From NCBI GenBank assembly GCA_050084985.1, contig JBITNC010000001.1:115382001-115446000 (forward strand): a DNA stretch of 64,000 nt, read 5' to 3'. The position numbers and the translations under genes are program-made. Below the pieces are notes generated by a model. That model worked only from the letters and a program-made list of their open reading frames with translations. It had not been told where the DNA came from and made no database searches. Positions 27,080-39,624 of the stretch are shown here, piece after piece (position 1 is the stretch's first letter; every line of letters begins with the position of its first letter). Origin of the DNA: Nageia nagi. Taxonomy: Eukaryota > Pinophyta.

Positions 27080-27106
27080 TATATATATATATATATATAT
27101 ATATAT
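27080..27106. repeat. (TA)n microsatellite
   Basis: This is an uninterrupted TA run of 27 bases. Copy A at about 18580 has a shorter, interrupted version (TATATATATTATATATAATG). Confidence 0.9.
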
Positions 27107-28529
27107 CATGTCTTTCCTCAACATCCAACTAGAAATGATATAATTAGTTTAAGAAATCTATGATAAGATGTGCAATTATTGGTGATTGTTTTATGAAAGG
27201 TCTTTTGAAGGTGCATTGCTTAGATGTTTTAGTCTAAATGGAACTCTCATCATTAATGAGTAAGCACATCAATTAATCTATGTTGAACACTTTAGTAATA
27301 ATATTATTAGTAAGAAACTAATTAGAATGGGTTGGCATAGGTTAATCATAAATAAAGATTGTTAAAGGGTAGTATTAGCTAAACATAAATAAATATACAT
27401 ATAGTTGCAATAAAATACAAATATAAGGCATTCTCTTTAAGAATTACATAATATAACATCCCCTTAACCATTATCAATATAAGAGGTTGACTTAGTATGG
27501 ATCATCGATCCAATATATTCAAAAGGATACAAGTTTATTCTTACAAGTAGAAGATATTTTACTAATTAAGTCAAGGTAGCTTCACTTATTTCAATTTAAA
27601 AAGATGATATAATAAATTCTATCATGACATATACTCAATAAGGTTTTGACTACCTTCCACCATTATATAATAGAATAAAGGAAGTTCAAATAATAAATTA
27701 AATTTTATAAAAAGTATCATATTTAATACAAAATGTTAATTCCATGTTATGCAATAAGCAAAACCATATTTTTTAATTGATGAATATCCTATCATATGTA
27801 GTTAATACAAATCAAAATAATTTGTATACAAACTTATATATAATATTATAGGCAAGTACAAAATAAGAATTAGAACTTCATTACGAGCTGGTGTATGGGG
27901 AGGAAGCAATGATGCCTCTTGGAATTGAAAATTGTTTTACAAAGAATTTCTTTAAGGACCATAATATCATATAGTATAATCTAGAAGTCAAATTTTAACA
28001 ACTACAAAAGCATGATAAAAAATATATTAATGCATTTGAATATTTGGGATATACCATAAGAGATAATAAAGTGTAAACAACACATAACAAATAGAATTTT
28101 AACTAAGGGACACCATACATATTGAAAATTAAAAAAATAAAAATAAAAACTTACACACAGAAAACATAAAAAGATAAACCCACTTAAGGGGAGTCGAAGA
28201 GAAGGATAGATTAAATTCTAAAGATGATCTCAAGTTCCAATTTCTATATCACTTACCATGGTGCACAGTTAGATCATTTTCCCTAATTCCTAGAAATAAA
28301 ATTTTTAAAACAAAGAAGTTAATAATATTAATAATAATAAAATACCTGATCCTGAAATTAAAAATCAAATTAAATTTGAAACTCAAAAGCTAACTATTAT
28401 CAATATTATGCATGTCAAGAAGATTTATAATATTACATCATATCTTACACATCTATTTTACTATAATATTTATCTTTACCATCTAATATTCCCTTTTTTA
28501 ACTTAACATTTTTCCTTGATAGGTCTAGC

Positions 28530-29620
28530 ACACATAGCCATAATCACTTCTCGAGAAGGCCACATAATCTACACACCCGCGTATCTCTCAATGAAAATGG
28601 CCTTTTCTTCTTCAGAATTTTGCCTCTCTATGGAGTATTGCTTAAATTGGGAGAATATGAAAAGCCTGTAACGTCGTGGATGCGATCCGCCCACCCGTTG
28701 TGGACAACTCGGTGCTCCACACTGCGGTACCTTCCGTTGCTCTATGCCTGCACTTTCCCACGTTTGCGTTAATTACTCCTCACCACAAAACATTAGCCCA
28801 ACCGCGGTAGTTCATCCTCACCTTACAAAAGTCACCGATGTTGATAAGAAATGAGTTCGATAATGGCTTGACGTTCAACCAAGTGCCTTCCTTTGATCGA
28901 ATCTGGAGGCCACCCTTGTTATCTTGGTAAAGGATGGTAAACAGCCCGGCATCTGTGTGAGCAAAGAGAGGGTCCTCGTCTAGTGATTTTCCCTCAGAAG
29001 TGTAGTGTATTATACGCAGGATGGGCGTGCAGTTTCGGAAATCAGACTGATAGTAATTCTCGGCATCCAAATTAAGGCTTGCAAGAATGATTTTGGTGAT
29101 CGTTCGTACGAGATCTTCCAAGAAAAGCGTATACGTTTGAATAGTTTTGCTGGAATGGGATAGGAGCCATGAATTACTTTTAAGCTTGTAAGACGAAAAT
29201 ATGTATATAATCATAGGCAGACATGGGCAGACAACATACCAGAAAAATGGATTTCCGTCTTGTGGCCATATGTTGCGTGACATTTGAAGGACTGAATCTG
29301 AATGACGTGGCTCCGGGAAGGTGAACATCTCCCGGCCTGGTCGGCTAGAGAAGCTGTCCATCGCTTTTTGTCTAACGTCTTGGGGCATGGGGCACGGCAC
29401 ATACTTGTTGGACTGCTAACTCTAGCTCTTGGAAAAGAGTTTCTGAAATCCCATGGTTGATAACTCTGAGAAATCCCCATTCTTGGCAAGCATATTTCAG
29501 TTTGGTAATGACCTCGTGATACTGGGCATCATGGGTTTCTTGTGCTAATTGTGAAAGGTCGGTGAGAGGGAGATCAACTTCAAGACCAACATCAGGGGAA
29601 GTCTGCATAGAGGAAGGCAT
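28530..29620 (-). pseudogene. 2-oxoglutarate/Fe(II)-dependent dioxygenase, broken gene with three exons
   Basis: The only host gene recognised. It starts with the ATG at 29618-29620. Exon 1 (to 29240) holds a DIOX_N domain (LKYACQEWGFLRVINHGIS). Exon 2 (29149-28822) holds RIIHY, the iron-binding HTD (28951-28959) and GGLQIRSKEGTWLNVKP. Exon 3 (from 28747) holds SNGRYRSVEHRVV with the distal iron His (28712-28714). Inferred introns are 29239-29150 (90 bp) and 28821-28748 (74 bp), both GT-AG and phase-consistent. Damage: a one-base-type frameshift near 29395, a TAG at 28742-28744 where the family has Trp, RIH in place of the 2-oxoglutarate-binding RxS, and scrambled C-terminal frames. Family members oxidise hormones or specialised metabolites; the substrate cannot be inferred. 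Its GC content is visibly higher than the surroundings. A TATTTAT element near 29770 could be an old TATA box. Confidence 0.85.
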
Positions 29621-31090
29621 GGTGGAGGATCTTTTGGAGGCAGAAGAGATATTCTGAGATTGGGTTTGTTGTTATTAATGTTGGGCTTTGTTGTTAAATA
29701 ATTAAGGCAGTTTGATGGACATGGAGATGGAATATTTTCTGATCCTTGATGGACATACGCACGAGATAAATAAAGACTTGAATAAGCAATAGAAGTTGCA
29801 GCCTTGCAGGCTTCTGGACAACGAAATTTGTTATCTAGCATTTTATCTTTAAAAATTCCGCATTCCAACAAATGAAATGGTCTTAGTTTTCGGTTGACTT
29901 CTCTTCTTTAGGGTTTTATGGAGGGCCAACATGCATGCTCGTCAAAGCTTTCGCTATCATCTCTACATCTGAATTGTTTCTTTCAAAAGCAACAGGTGTG
30001 TGATGAAGCTATCATGCTATGCGTCATTTAAATTTTCAGGTTGGTTTCAAGTGGAGTTGAATGAGATTTTAGGATTTCATGGGTTGTAATTTCCATTGTT
30101 TTTTCCGGTTATGTTTAGGAATAAGAGTTGTTTGGTTATTGAACATTATTTTGAATTAAATTATATTATTTGGATTCATATTATATTTAATATAAATATT
30201 GTAGATAATGAAGAAGTTGTAAAAATTAAAGGTGGAATATTAACAAATAGAATTAATTTAGATAAATTTATTGTATAATCTTCAAGGTTTACTTAAGTTT
30301 AGAAAATATTAGTTATTATTGTATATTTGTGTAATTTTATTTTAAAATTTATTCAATTTTATTATATTTTATATTTTTCTACATTATAAATATTACATAT
30401 GGTATAATCTTTGTTTTTAGTTTTTAGGAAGGTGGGAGTTCACTTTCAGGTAAATTGTTATATGAACTATCTCACAATTGTTAGTGGTGTAAAATTTTAA
30501 TGGCTTCTTCACCCAATGGTTATGGTTGAAATGTAGCCAAATTAGAGTCCATTGAAACAAGCATCCATAGGTTTCCACTTGTGACTTATAAAAAATTCAA
30601 AGCTTGAACCATTGTATTGTTGTTGTTGTGGATATAAGGTGCGATCTTAAACATTAAGTAATCACATATAATTAAATTACATATTCACATTTGTAATAGC
30701 AAAATTAGCTTAATTTCAATACTAAATTCATTTTAGTAAGACAAATTTAGCAGAACTTAACTATTTTCAAAATGATTTTAATTTCTTTTAATTTATTTTT
30801 ATTTGTGATTGAAAAATTTAATTTTAAATCCCTAAACTTCCAATGAATAGGAAAAGAATTTATGCATCCAAAACTTATTGACAAAAGTGGTAGCATTAGA
30901 TAAAAGAGATTAAGAATGGAAAAATATAATGAAATAGTAGAATCATTATACATGAAAAAATACTAAATTAAGAATATAAGAGCACAATCTAAGCTTTTAA
31001 TATCTCATATAAACTTTGCACAACAAGATCATCATCAAGCCACACTACCTTTAGTTGTTTAGTGTATGGAGTGTATGGCTAACCCACACT
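29621..31090. other. Upstream region of the dioxygenase pseudogene; AT-rich, no further gene
   Basis: The first ~250 bases would be its 5' UTR and promoter. The remainder is AT-rich without coding match; short open frames at 30096-30278 and 30747-30953 are low-complexity and unsupported. Confidence 0.6.
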
Positions 31091-31104
31091 CCCACTCCAT
31101 GCAT

Positions 31105-31640
31105 TTCAAATACTTCTACAACAAAAATGTCAAGTGACATTACATAGCTCCATACACTCCTAAGCATAATGGCATAGCCAAAAGAAAGAACCAAACAATC
31201 ATTGAGATGGCCCAGTGTATGCTGGAGAACATGGGAATGGATAACAAATTATAGGGGAAGTTATTCATATTATTATTTACATCTTGAATCACTTCCTAAC
31301 CAAGGTTATATAGGATTCAATCAACTATTTAGTTTGGTTTGATAGGAAACCTAGTATATCAAACCTTTATATCCTTTGATCTACATGCTACATTCACATT
31401 CCTAGGAAGAATAGAAAGAATATGGATAAGATATCAATTAAGTGTATCTTTGTGGGATACTCTAATGAATCAAAAGCCTCTCAATGTTATGATTCAGGCT
31501 TTGATTTAAATTGTACATCAATCTTGACATGATCTTTAATGAACAAGTAATTTATTCTAATTATTTTGATAGTTATGATATCATCCTTAAGTTTGATGAC
31601 TCTAATTCTTATGATCTAGTAAAAACCCAATAATCTTCCC
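31105..31640 (+). pseudogene. Copia integrase C-terminal half
   Basis: Translation gives YTPKHNGIAKRKNQTIIEMA, the copia integrase block around the third catalytic residue (usually ENGVAERKNR; here the Glu position is His). It is followed in another frame by CIFVGYSNESKASQCYD, the conserved post-core FVGY segment. Frameshifts and stops separate these. It would have joined cDNA to host DNA. Confidence 0.8.
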
Positions 31641-31899
31641 ACCCTTAGCCACCCAACCCTCCAATCATTCCTACTCCTTTCAAGAATAGGATTGCATGAG
31701 ATCATTCATAATCTTTGATGTTGGATGCAGATTTCATCATAAGAATGACCTAACAACAATCAAGGGCTTGTGTGATAACATCATGGATCATTCCTTGATG
31801 TTTACTTCCCTCATTGATCCTTCCACTATTAAGGCATGGATGCAAATTAAAATTGGTGAGAACACCAATGTAAAAAAAGATAGAGTAGATTCAAAAGAA

Positions 31900-32750
31900 T
31901 GACTCTTGAGAGCCTATCCCTCCTCCTAAGAAGAAGAATATCATTGGATTCAAATGGATCTATAAGCTAAAGTACAATGTTGATGGTAGATTTATAAAAC
32001 ATAAAGTCTATTTGGTTGTTATGGGACATGCTTAGAAAGAAGTCTTGGACTATAAAAATACATTTACACCTTTTTCCTTCCTTGAGAAGATACTCTCTCT
32101 TCTTGCTTTAGCTTCTAATTTTGGTCTCACTATCTACCAAATGAATGTTAAGTATACCTTCTTGAATGCAAACTTGGAGGAAGAAGTTTATGTGAATCAA
32201 CCCTATGGATTCACCATTACTAGCCATGAGGACACAATGTATAGGCTCAAGAAATCTCTTTATGAGCTCAAGTAATGCCCCACACCTAGTATTCTTGAAC
32301 CGATACCTAGTTCCATTAAAATGATTATCATAAGTGCTCCATAAAAGCTATATTATACATAAGGGTATCCAACTCTGACTACATCATCATTTATCTCTAT
32401 GTTGATGATATTTTTTTATGATCTCCTCTTCTTACATGCTTCAGTGGTTTAAGATTGCCATGGTTAATGAGTTTGGGATAAGTGATAATGATGATATACA
32501 ATATTTTTTAGGCATGCAAATTCAACATTCATCCACTGACATATTCATCACTCAAACCAAATATGTTGTTGATATACTTTCATTCTTCTCAATAAAAGAT
32601 TGTAAACCTCTTAGTACCCCCATAGTTATAGGTTGTAAATTGATAAGTGAGGATTCCATTCCTCTTGTTAGTGTAATCTTATGCATATCACTTGTAGGTA
32701 GTTTGATGTATCTCACAATTACCCAATCTAATATAATATATTAGAGAAAA
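31900..32750 (+). pseudogene. Copia reverse transcriptase
   Basis: Blocks in order: IGFKWIYKLKYNVDG, then LDYKNTFTPF, ALASNFGLTIYQMNVKYTFL (normally QMDVKTAFL; the catalytic Asp is now Asn), LEEEVYVNQPYGF, MYRLKKSLYELK, an intact YVDD (32398-32409), EFGISDNDDIQYFLGMQI and KDCKPLSTPI. These are the diagnostic copia RT motifs. Stops at 32275 and elsewhere plus frame changes inactivate it. Confidence 0.85.
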
Positions 32751-32779
32751 ACTAAAAGCATACTATAGTATGTATCCAA

Positions 32780-33330
32780 AATCAAAGCTTTTATACTGTG
32801 GTAAGTCTACTAACTCTGATAATCTTATAGCATAATGTACATAAATGTTGATTGGGTTAGAAGCCTAGATGATAGTAAGATCACCTTAGGGTATTTCTTT
32901 TTTTTTTTTAATCCCTCATCTCATGAGGCATCAAAAAGCAACAAATAATTTCTCTTTCAACTATAAAAGAAAAATATATGGTTTCCTCCTCTGCTTGCAT
33001 CCAAGCAATTTGAATGGCTTAGTTATTTGAGGATTTGGGTATGGAACTTTTCCTTCCCATTACCATCCACTATGATAAAACCAACACCATTGTCATGAAC
33101 AAGAATTTGGTGTTGCATAGTAGGAAAAAGCACATAGATATTTGATACCATTTTATGAAAGACTTGGTGAATGATGGATTCCTTGAATTCAAGATTCATC
33201 CCACTGATGGCCAACTCCTATACATATTTACCCAAGCTTGCCAAAGGATTAATTCCTCAATCTTAGAAATCTTATTTCAATTTAACCCATTCACATTAAG
33301 AAGAAGAATGAGGGAATTTAATATTCTAGG
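32780..33330 (+). pseudogene. Copia RNase H and pol end
   Basis: Translation gives a decayed RNase H ending in the strongly copia-like NLVLHSRKKHIDI, then YHFMKDLVNDGFLEF and IFTQA, the usual C-terminal blocks before the polypurine tract. A purine-rich AAGAAGAAGAATGAGGGAA at 33298-33316 is the probable polypurine tract. Frames are interrupted. Confidence 0.75.
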
Positions 33331-33693
33331 TTGACTACATTTTAACATTAATAGTCTTGTGGTACCAAAGGCTCAAATTATTATGTGCCGATGGCTCCTA
33401 CTCCATGCTCTATTCACCTACAGTCATTTACTTCTATTGCAAGTGTTTATTTGATCTTTAATGCTCATGATATGATCTTCTAATGTAAGGCATAGCTCCC
33501 TATATTCTTTGATCTATTGGTAGATTTTTATATATGCTTTAGGTTTCTTGTATTCTTTTACACTCCATTTTCTTTATTAATATAAATAGGAGATTGTTTT
33601 TCTTTGTAAAAAGAGAGAGAAGAGTTTATTGTAACACTATGTTTTTAATTGAAGTACTCATAATATAAATAAATTTGTTTGCTTTGCAACTCA
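33330..33693 (+). repeat. Probable 3' LTR of the copia remnant
   Basis: This follows the polypurine-like tract. It contains a TTAATATAAATAGG TATA-like motif and an AGAGAGAGAAG stretch, and ends TTTGCAACTCA, as copia LTRs often do. With no 5' partner, the borders are approximate. Confidence 0.4.
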
Positions 33694-34160
33694 TTTTTAT
33701 TTTCTTCATGTGGTTGCTTGATTGCATGCATGACTTGATGTTTTCATGTAGGTATCTTGTAGACTAGTTTGAGGTATGTCTTACCATTAAGTCCATATTT
33801 TAGCTTCTAGGTATCAATCAAATTCTGATTTTATGCTTTTAGCAGTGACATATTATAGTTTAAATTCTTATTTCCCTATACGAATTTTAGATAAGTTTGA
33901 TTGCTTAATTGTTTGACTTAGCCCATTAGTTGCATGATTTTTCTTAGTGGAATCATGTCTAAACTAAATATTATTCTTGTACTTTTTCCAATCTATTTTC
34001 ATCCACTTCATAGCCTTGTTGGACCTCCATATTCAAGAGAAAGGATTTTTTGGACATCCTAAGAGCTTTCTTTTCTCACCAAACATATTTTCATGCTTTT
34101 TCACTTCATGTTACACATTATAGTATGTAATAATCCTTATTATATCATATTCATACCTTT

Positions 34161-34382
34161 GTTGATGTCATCTCTCTTTCCATGTAATATTTAGTTCATT
34201 TCTTACTATTTCATACTTTTAAAGGGCTTTCAAGTATTAGTCATACCTTCCTCCTATATGTTGACATTTTTGTTGATGTCATTATTCTTTGCATGTAATA
34301 CTTAGTTCATTTTTTACTGTATCGTACCTTCAAATGCCTTTCAAGTGTTATTCATACCTTCCTACTCCATGTCGATATCATT
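34161..34382. repeat. 111-bp tandem repeat, two copies, with degenerate continuation
   Basis: GTTGATGTCAT...CATGTAATA(T/C)TTAGTTCATTT starts at 34161 and again at 34272, with both copies continuing through CTTTCAAGT(A/G)TTA(G/T)TCATACCTTCCT. Weaker echoes of GTTGATGTCATCTCTCT and GATATCA occur up to about 34750. Confidence 0.8.
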
Positions 34383-37300
34383 GCTCTCACCATCCTTATT
34401 CAATGCCTTATTACCTTACCAAATATTCTTTGAGTTTATGCTAACATAATTTATCTTATAGCCTGATACTTAGTGCATTTCTTATAATGACATAATTTAA
34501 TAATCTTATTGTTGATGTCATCTCTCTAAAAGAGTAATAGTACCACTTTTATGCCTCACAATAGTTTAGCAAAATACTTGTTGATATCACTACTTAAAAA
34601 TTGTAGCATTCTACCTATTTTTTCCCTATGTCAAACCATGATAATTTTTTTGATACCATCATCAACTATAAAGTGACATTCTACCATTTTTATTTCTCAT
34701 ATCATGTTAAAGCTCTTGCTAAAATCATCAATCATAAATTGTGATAATATAATTTTTGCACTACTCCTATTCATAAAAACTCTATTCTTCCACACAATGA
34801 TTTCATTTAACTATGACTTGTACTTTTTTTTATCATGGCTACTTCATATTTGACCATAAAACTTCTTCTATTGACCAAAATAACTCAAATTCTTTATGAT
34901 GATGAGATTCATTTGATTATTCATTTTTGGTGGATATTGGTTGTGGTTATGATGGTTTTTATGTTGAGGCCCATTTAATCTTTATAAATATCAAGATTTG
35001 AATAAGAGAATGCAAAGCAGTTATCTACTTAAATATATTATCATGATCAATCATGTATTATATTATGTCCCAAATATATTTATATTTTTTAATACCATGA
35101 CCATTGATATGATATAAAATTTAGTATCCATTATCTATATGGCATAGGGATTTGTATATTGTATAATTTTTAAAATATTGGTAATATGAGTTTAGTAGTG
35201 TCTGAAATATTCTTTTTAATTTGTAATACCTAGATGTAAGGGTTTGACTTATGTTTTATTATTACAATGGAGCTTTATAAATTTTGTTAGGACTATCTTA
35301 CTAACTTGGTAATTTTAGTGATATTTTTTTTTATTTTTTTTGTAATTAATTATTCACCATACTTTCAATGTTGTTGATATGTACATGTAGAATTCTTTAG
35401 ACATTAGGAATGTATCTTTAAATGTATAAAATTATATTTTTAAAGAGTACTTGATATATTTACTTAGTATAAATTTTGCATAATAGTGATAGTAGCTCAC
35501 TTTGTGGTATGATGAAAGTGAGTTCACTCATGTGTGAAAATAAATCTAATATAGGATATCTATTTAAATGCATTATACTATAAATGTCAATATTGGAAAC
35601 TTTATTTATGATATTTATAAATAATTATATAAGAGATAGATTTTTCTAATTGATTAAAAGTATAAATTAAGTATTATACCATGTTATTCTACCAATCTAA
35701 TGCTTTTCATGTTAATGATAATGGAAATATTTGGAGCATCTTGATGCATCATCATCATTCATCCATTAGCATAAGTACTTTAAAATATGAATATCATTTT
35801 AAGGATTTTATTTAGCTTTGAGTTTATCAAATTATAACATTTCAAATTAGAATGGATATTATTTGTTTAAAATTAAAAGGTGGATTGGTTTATTTCTTAT
35901 TCAACTTTATATCAATTTTGTATGATAAATTTTTTGATATTATCTTTCTAAATATTTAATCTATTAAGAACACCTTGAAATGAGGGGATATCCAAATATT
36001 GTTATGTGGTTTACTTATGTATGAAGATGTGGGAAGAGGGTTGTTTGAATAAAATTATGACATTTAATATCATTATTTTTTATGTATGATTATATTTAAA
36101 GTGGTTAGTTTTATCATGCAATTGGTTATATCAATACTATGGTATGATTTTATATGGTATTTTGATTTGGGATTTGAATATGCTTCTTTATAAAAGTAGG
36201 ATTTTTATAATAAATAGGTTATAATCTTCCACTTTTTGGTAGTTATTTCATGATATTAAACTATGTATTTGACACTCATTGGGACCTTATCTTAGCCACA
36301 TTATTAGTTTCACTATAATAAGAAAGAGGATCTTATAGAATGTTATTATTTATGCATTATTAGAATGCATGCTTGATGGCTTCATAGTGGTAAAAGGGTT
36401 GGATGATTTTAAGGGGATCCTCCTATATATGCAATATGAAAGCTTAATTCTATGTTGAATCATATCTAAGGCTCAAAAATTGGTGTGGAGTTTCACATAC
36501 TTCACTATATGCATAAATTTACTTTAGTTTACTAATAACTATAATCATAAAATTAATAATGCCAAGATTGTGTGTATATATAGAGTTAATCTTAAATATT
36601 GATATCTTCCTTTTAGTCTTTATACCTATGATTTGAAAATATTTTACATAAAAAAATTAGTATCATCTTTTGTTTAAGGTTTTACATGATGAAGATGATA
36701 ACTTGCTCGAGATAATCTAACCCCTTATAAAATTAAGTTGAAATGAAAAATAAGGAACATAAATGATAAAATGATAACAATTTATTCTTATGATTATGAT
36801 ATGATCACATAGATGTTATTTTATGAAGGAATTGTAGGAAGTGTTGGTTATCAATTTTATGACATCAAAATCTACACTCATGATTTAAGATTTATCATAT
36901 AAGTTTCTAATATATAAATAGATGTGTAATAGGTTTTGAGTTTTGTTTCACATATGAATCTATATAAGTTATGGAAAATAGAAGAAACTACAAATTCATA
37001 TTAGGTACACCTATGCAAATGTTGGATATGATTTTATAAATACTATATAAAGAAGCATGGATGGTCAAATCCGTAGTAGAGAAGGAAATGAGTGAAAAAT
37101 GATAAAGGATAAGTAGATGTAGATATGTGGATGTTATAAAGTGATGGGATCTATATACACGAATTTATATATATAGACTCAATTGATTGTAGAATTTTTT
37201 AAAAGTACATATAAGAATGATGAAATCTTTTTATAGATCTTAAAATAATGATATTACTTTTATTAGTTATGCCATATGAAGTTGAAGTGGTCAACATGAA

Positions 37301-38714
37301 AAAATATGAGATTTCTAGAAGTTGGACAACTAGATTCAAGTTTTCTAAGGGAAAATACATCAATATTAAAAAAGACATGGTTTTTGCTTTTTAGAGGATT
37401 ATTTATCAACCTTATTGGATAGATTCAATGACCATTCAAAAATGCAAGATTGCTTATGATCAACCAATAATAGGATATAATGTTTTTTTCCCCCATTATT
37501 AATGGTAATTTAGTTTTTGAGAGGATTCACAAATATGGCATTATTTTTATGTCTCTATAAGGGTTAGGATTTTATAATAAAAATGTGAAAATAAAATTTA
37601 TATGTGGATATAATTCTAACCATTTTTTTTTACTTGGTTTAATTCATCAAGAATGATTTCTCTTTGATATTAATAGATTTTAATTAAACTGAATAGAAAA
37701 AAGTTTCATTTTAACACGATTCATAGGAATAACTTATTGAGATTATTTTATATGCTTATCCACTTACTGTTAAACTAAGGTTTCAATTGAAGAACTAAAA
37801 GCACATAAAAAGATATTTGTAAAATAAAATGAATATTATTGATTTTATCAAAAGGAATATGGTGAAATTTAAAATAACGTTAATTATATTGTTAAAGACA
37901 ACATAATGTTTTAGAAATGGAAAAAATATGCAAATATAAATAGAAATGAAATAATGAAAAAAATGATAGTACAATTTACTATGAAAGATAATATATATAA
38001 TCTTTTATAAATAAAAAAAATAAGTACAACCTTATATAAACATCAAATAATTAAAATATGATAATTCATTGATTATAAAACTATGAAAATGCAATAATTG
38101 ATTGCTTAGTTGCTAAAAATATAAAAATACAAACTTGACAAGACTATAATAAGAAAGATGAACTTAAATTATGATCATATCAAATTATCATATAATATAT
38201 ACCATTATTATATAAACATATTGAGAATATTAATATAACTACGTAGCTTTTATAACTTATAATTTAATTTCTTAACTATATAATAACAACAATAAAATTT
38301 GATGTTATTTGGCAATGTAGTTGTTTAATTAATGATTAAGCCTCTTCCTTAAGTGATATATTATAACATTCCATGCATTTTGTTTGGTGTTATTGAGGTC
38401 TACAAATTTTTCTAACAATTCCAAGAACATTTGCAAAGTTAACGTATTATATTTGCTTCATGATTATATCAAGTTAAAATCAAAATTAAAAATAGGAATA
38501 AATGGTTATAAATAATTTGTTGATCTAGTTGTTATGAAATTGAAATTTGGACGTAGCAACCAAAGTTCAAATGTACATAATACATTTTGAAATAATCCTT
38601 AAACGATTTCTTTTTAGAACTTAATTTTATTTGCAAGTTGTAAATAATATAAACTTCCTAATTGTGATTGCATGCAAATCATGAAATTAATGTGTAAGCA
38701 AGATCGCAAAAAGA

Positions 38715-38836
38715 ATATCTTTACATACGCTTCTAAAAGAAACAAGACCGCACCAATAACTATGAGAAGATGCAAATATCTTTATATGTGTTGTTAAAAA
38801 ATATTAAGTCCACCAATACCTATGTAAAGATGCACA
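38715..38836. repeat. 61-bp tandem repeat, two copies
   Basis: ATATCTTTA(C/T)AT starts at 38715 and 38776; both units pass through CACCAATA(A/C)CTATG and end AGATGCA. Confidence 0.75.
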
Positions 38837-39619
38837 AATATCGCACAGTAGGAATTAGAAAGACGTCAACTTGATCCCTAGGTAAATACTAGACAACAAT
38901 ATTATTCATAATGTCATCGCATCTGCTTCCCATCATGCAGCATCCAATCAATCTTATCTGAGGGAAAATATTAGTAATAGTTAAGACGTACAATGCAAGG
39001 GACTTCACAAAACCGTAGAATACAATCGCATTATCTTAAAAGTATTGAGCATTACATGACCAATTGCAAATAGCAAGACTTGAAAAGATTAAGTTATTTT
39101 TTTAGTAAAAAAAATAGTAAATTTGTATTTAGTCAATTGTGAATATAATGCAAAAGGTAACATTATTTACAAATATGGATGGTGATTTAAAAATACATAT
39201 AATCACATATTAAGAATTAAATGTCAAATTTTTAATTATAAAATAATTATTTTACATTTGATTATGAAATAATGATTCTAGGTACATTAAATACATAAAT
39301 TGTTTTGGAACAGTCTACTTCTAAAACAATCGTTAGCATTGTTGGAAGCTCTACTCTAATGTTAGCTAGCAAAATATAGGAAGAATTACAATGTGAATCT
39401 TATTTAAAAAGATTCATCATTAGTTGTCACATAAACATTTTCGATATTGAGTGGATAAATTGGTATGATTTTACATATATTGATCCAGGGTCGACTCTCT
39501 CCTAAAAAATGTGTGAATACTCCATTTCTAATGAAATTATTCTATTAACCTTGGATCGAATGTCTCCAACTAATTATTCAGAAAGAAGACTTAGGTGTGG
39601 TTTTAGTTCCATGTAGGTA

Positions 39620-39624
39620 TATAT
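39620..39624. repeat. Left target-site duplication of the nested copia element
   Basis: TATAT directly outside the left LTR; the same five bases lie at 51295-51299 outside the right LTR. Confidence 0.8.

Larger units (their letters stand above)
20111..28522 (+). repeat. Tandem segmental duplication, copy B (~8.4 kb with extra segment)
   Basis: This is the second copy of the unit described at 13635-20110. It starts GTTCCAAAACCATG and ends TTTTTCCTTGATAG at 28522, where it abuts the higher-GC dioxygenase pseudogene. Compared with copy A it lacks about 90 bases near 21760, about 145 near 22540 and about 70 near 22620, and has an extra segment of about 2.3 kb (24672-26986). No gene is seen inside. 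Confidence 0.85.
31100..33693 (+). mobile_element. Ty1/copia retrotransposon remnant, 5'-truncated
   Basis: The plus strand starts in the middle of integrase (near 31105) and continues through RT and RNase H to a likely 3' LTR ending near 33693 (GCTTTGCAACTCA). Gag, protease and the 5' LTR are absent. The integrase-RT-RNase H order is the Ty1/copia order. The left junction is not explained by any visible element, so a deletion or truncated copy is likely. Confidence 0.8.
33694..39619. other. AT-rich intergenic DNA, no gene seen
   Basis: About 5.9 kb with no supported coding region, RNA gene or transposon domain on either strand. It contains the two small tandem repeats listed separately. It may be deeply decayed transposon sequence, but nothing identifies it. 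Confidence 0.6.

Noticed and set aside
29545-29871. 108-codon minus-strand open frame upstream of the dioxygenase
   Set aside because: It overlaps the start of the dioxygenase in another frame and corresponds to the 5' UTR; no domain is visible.
30096-30278. 60-codon plus-strand open frame
   Set aside because: Ile/Asn-rich composition expected of AT-rich DNA; no motif.
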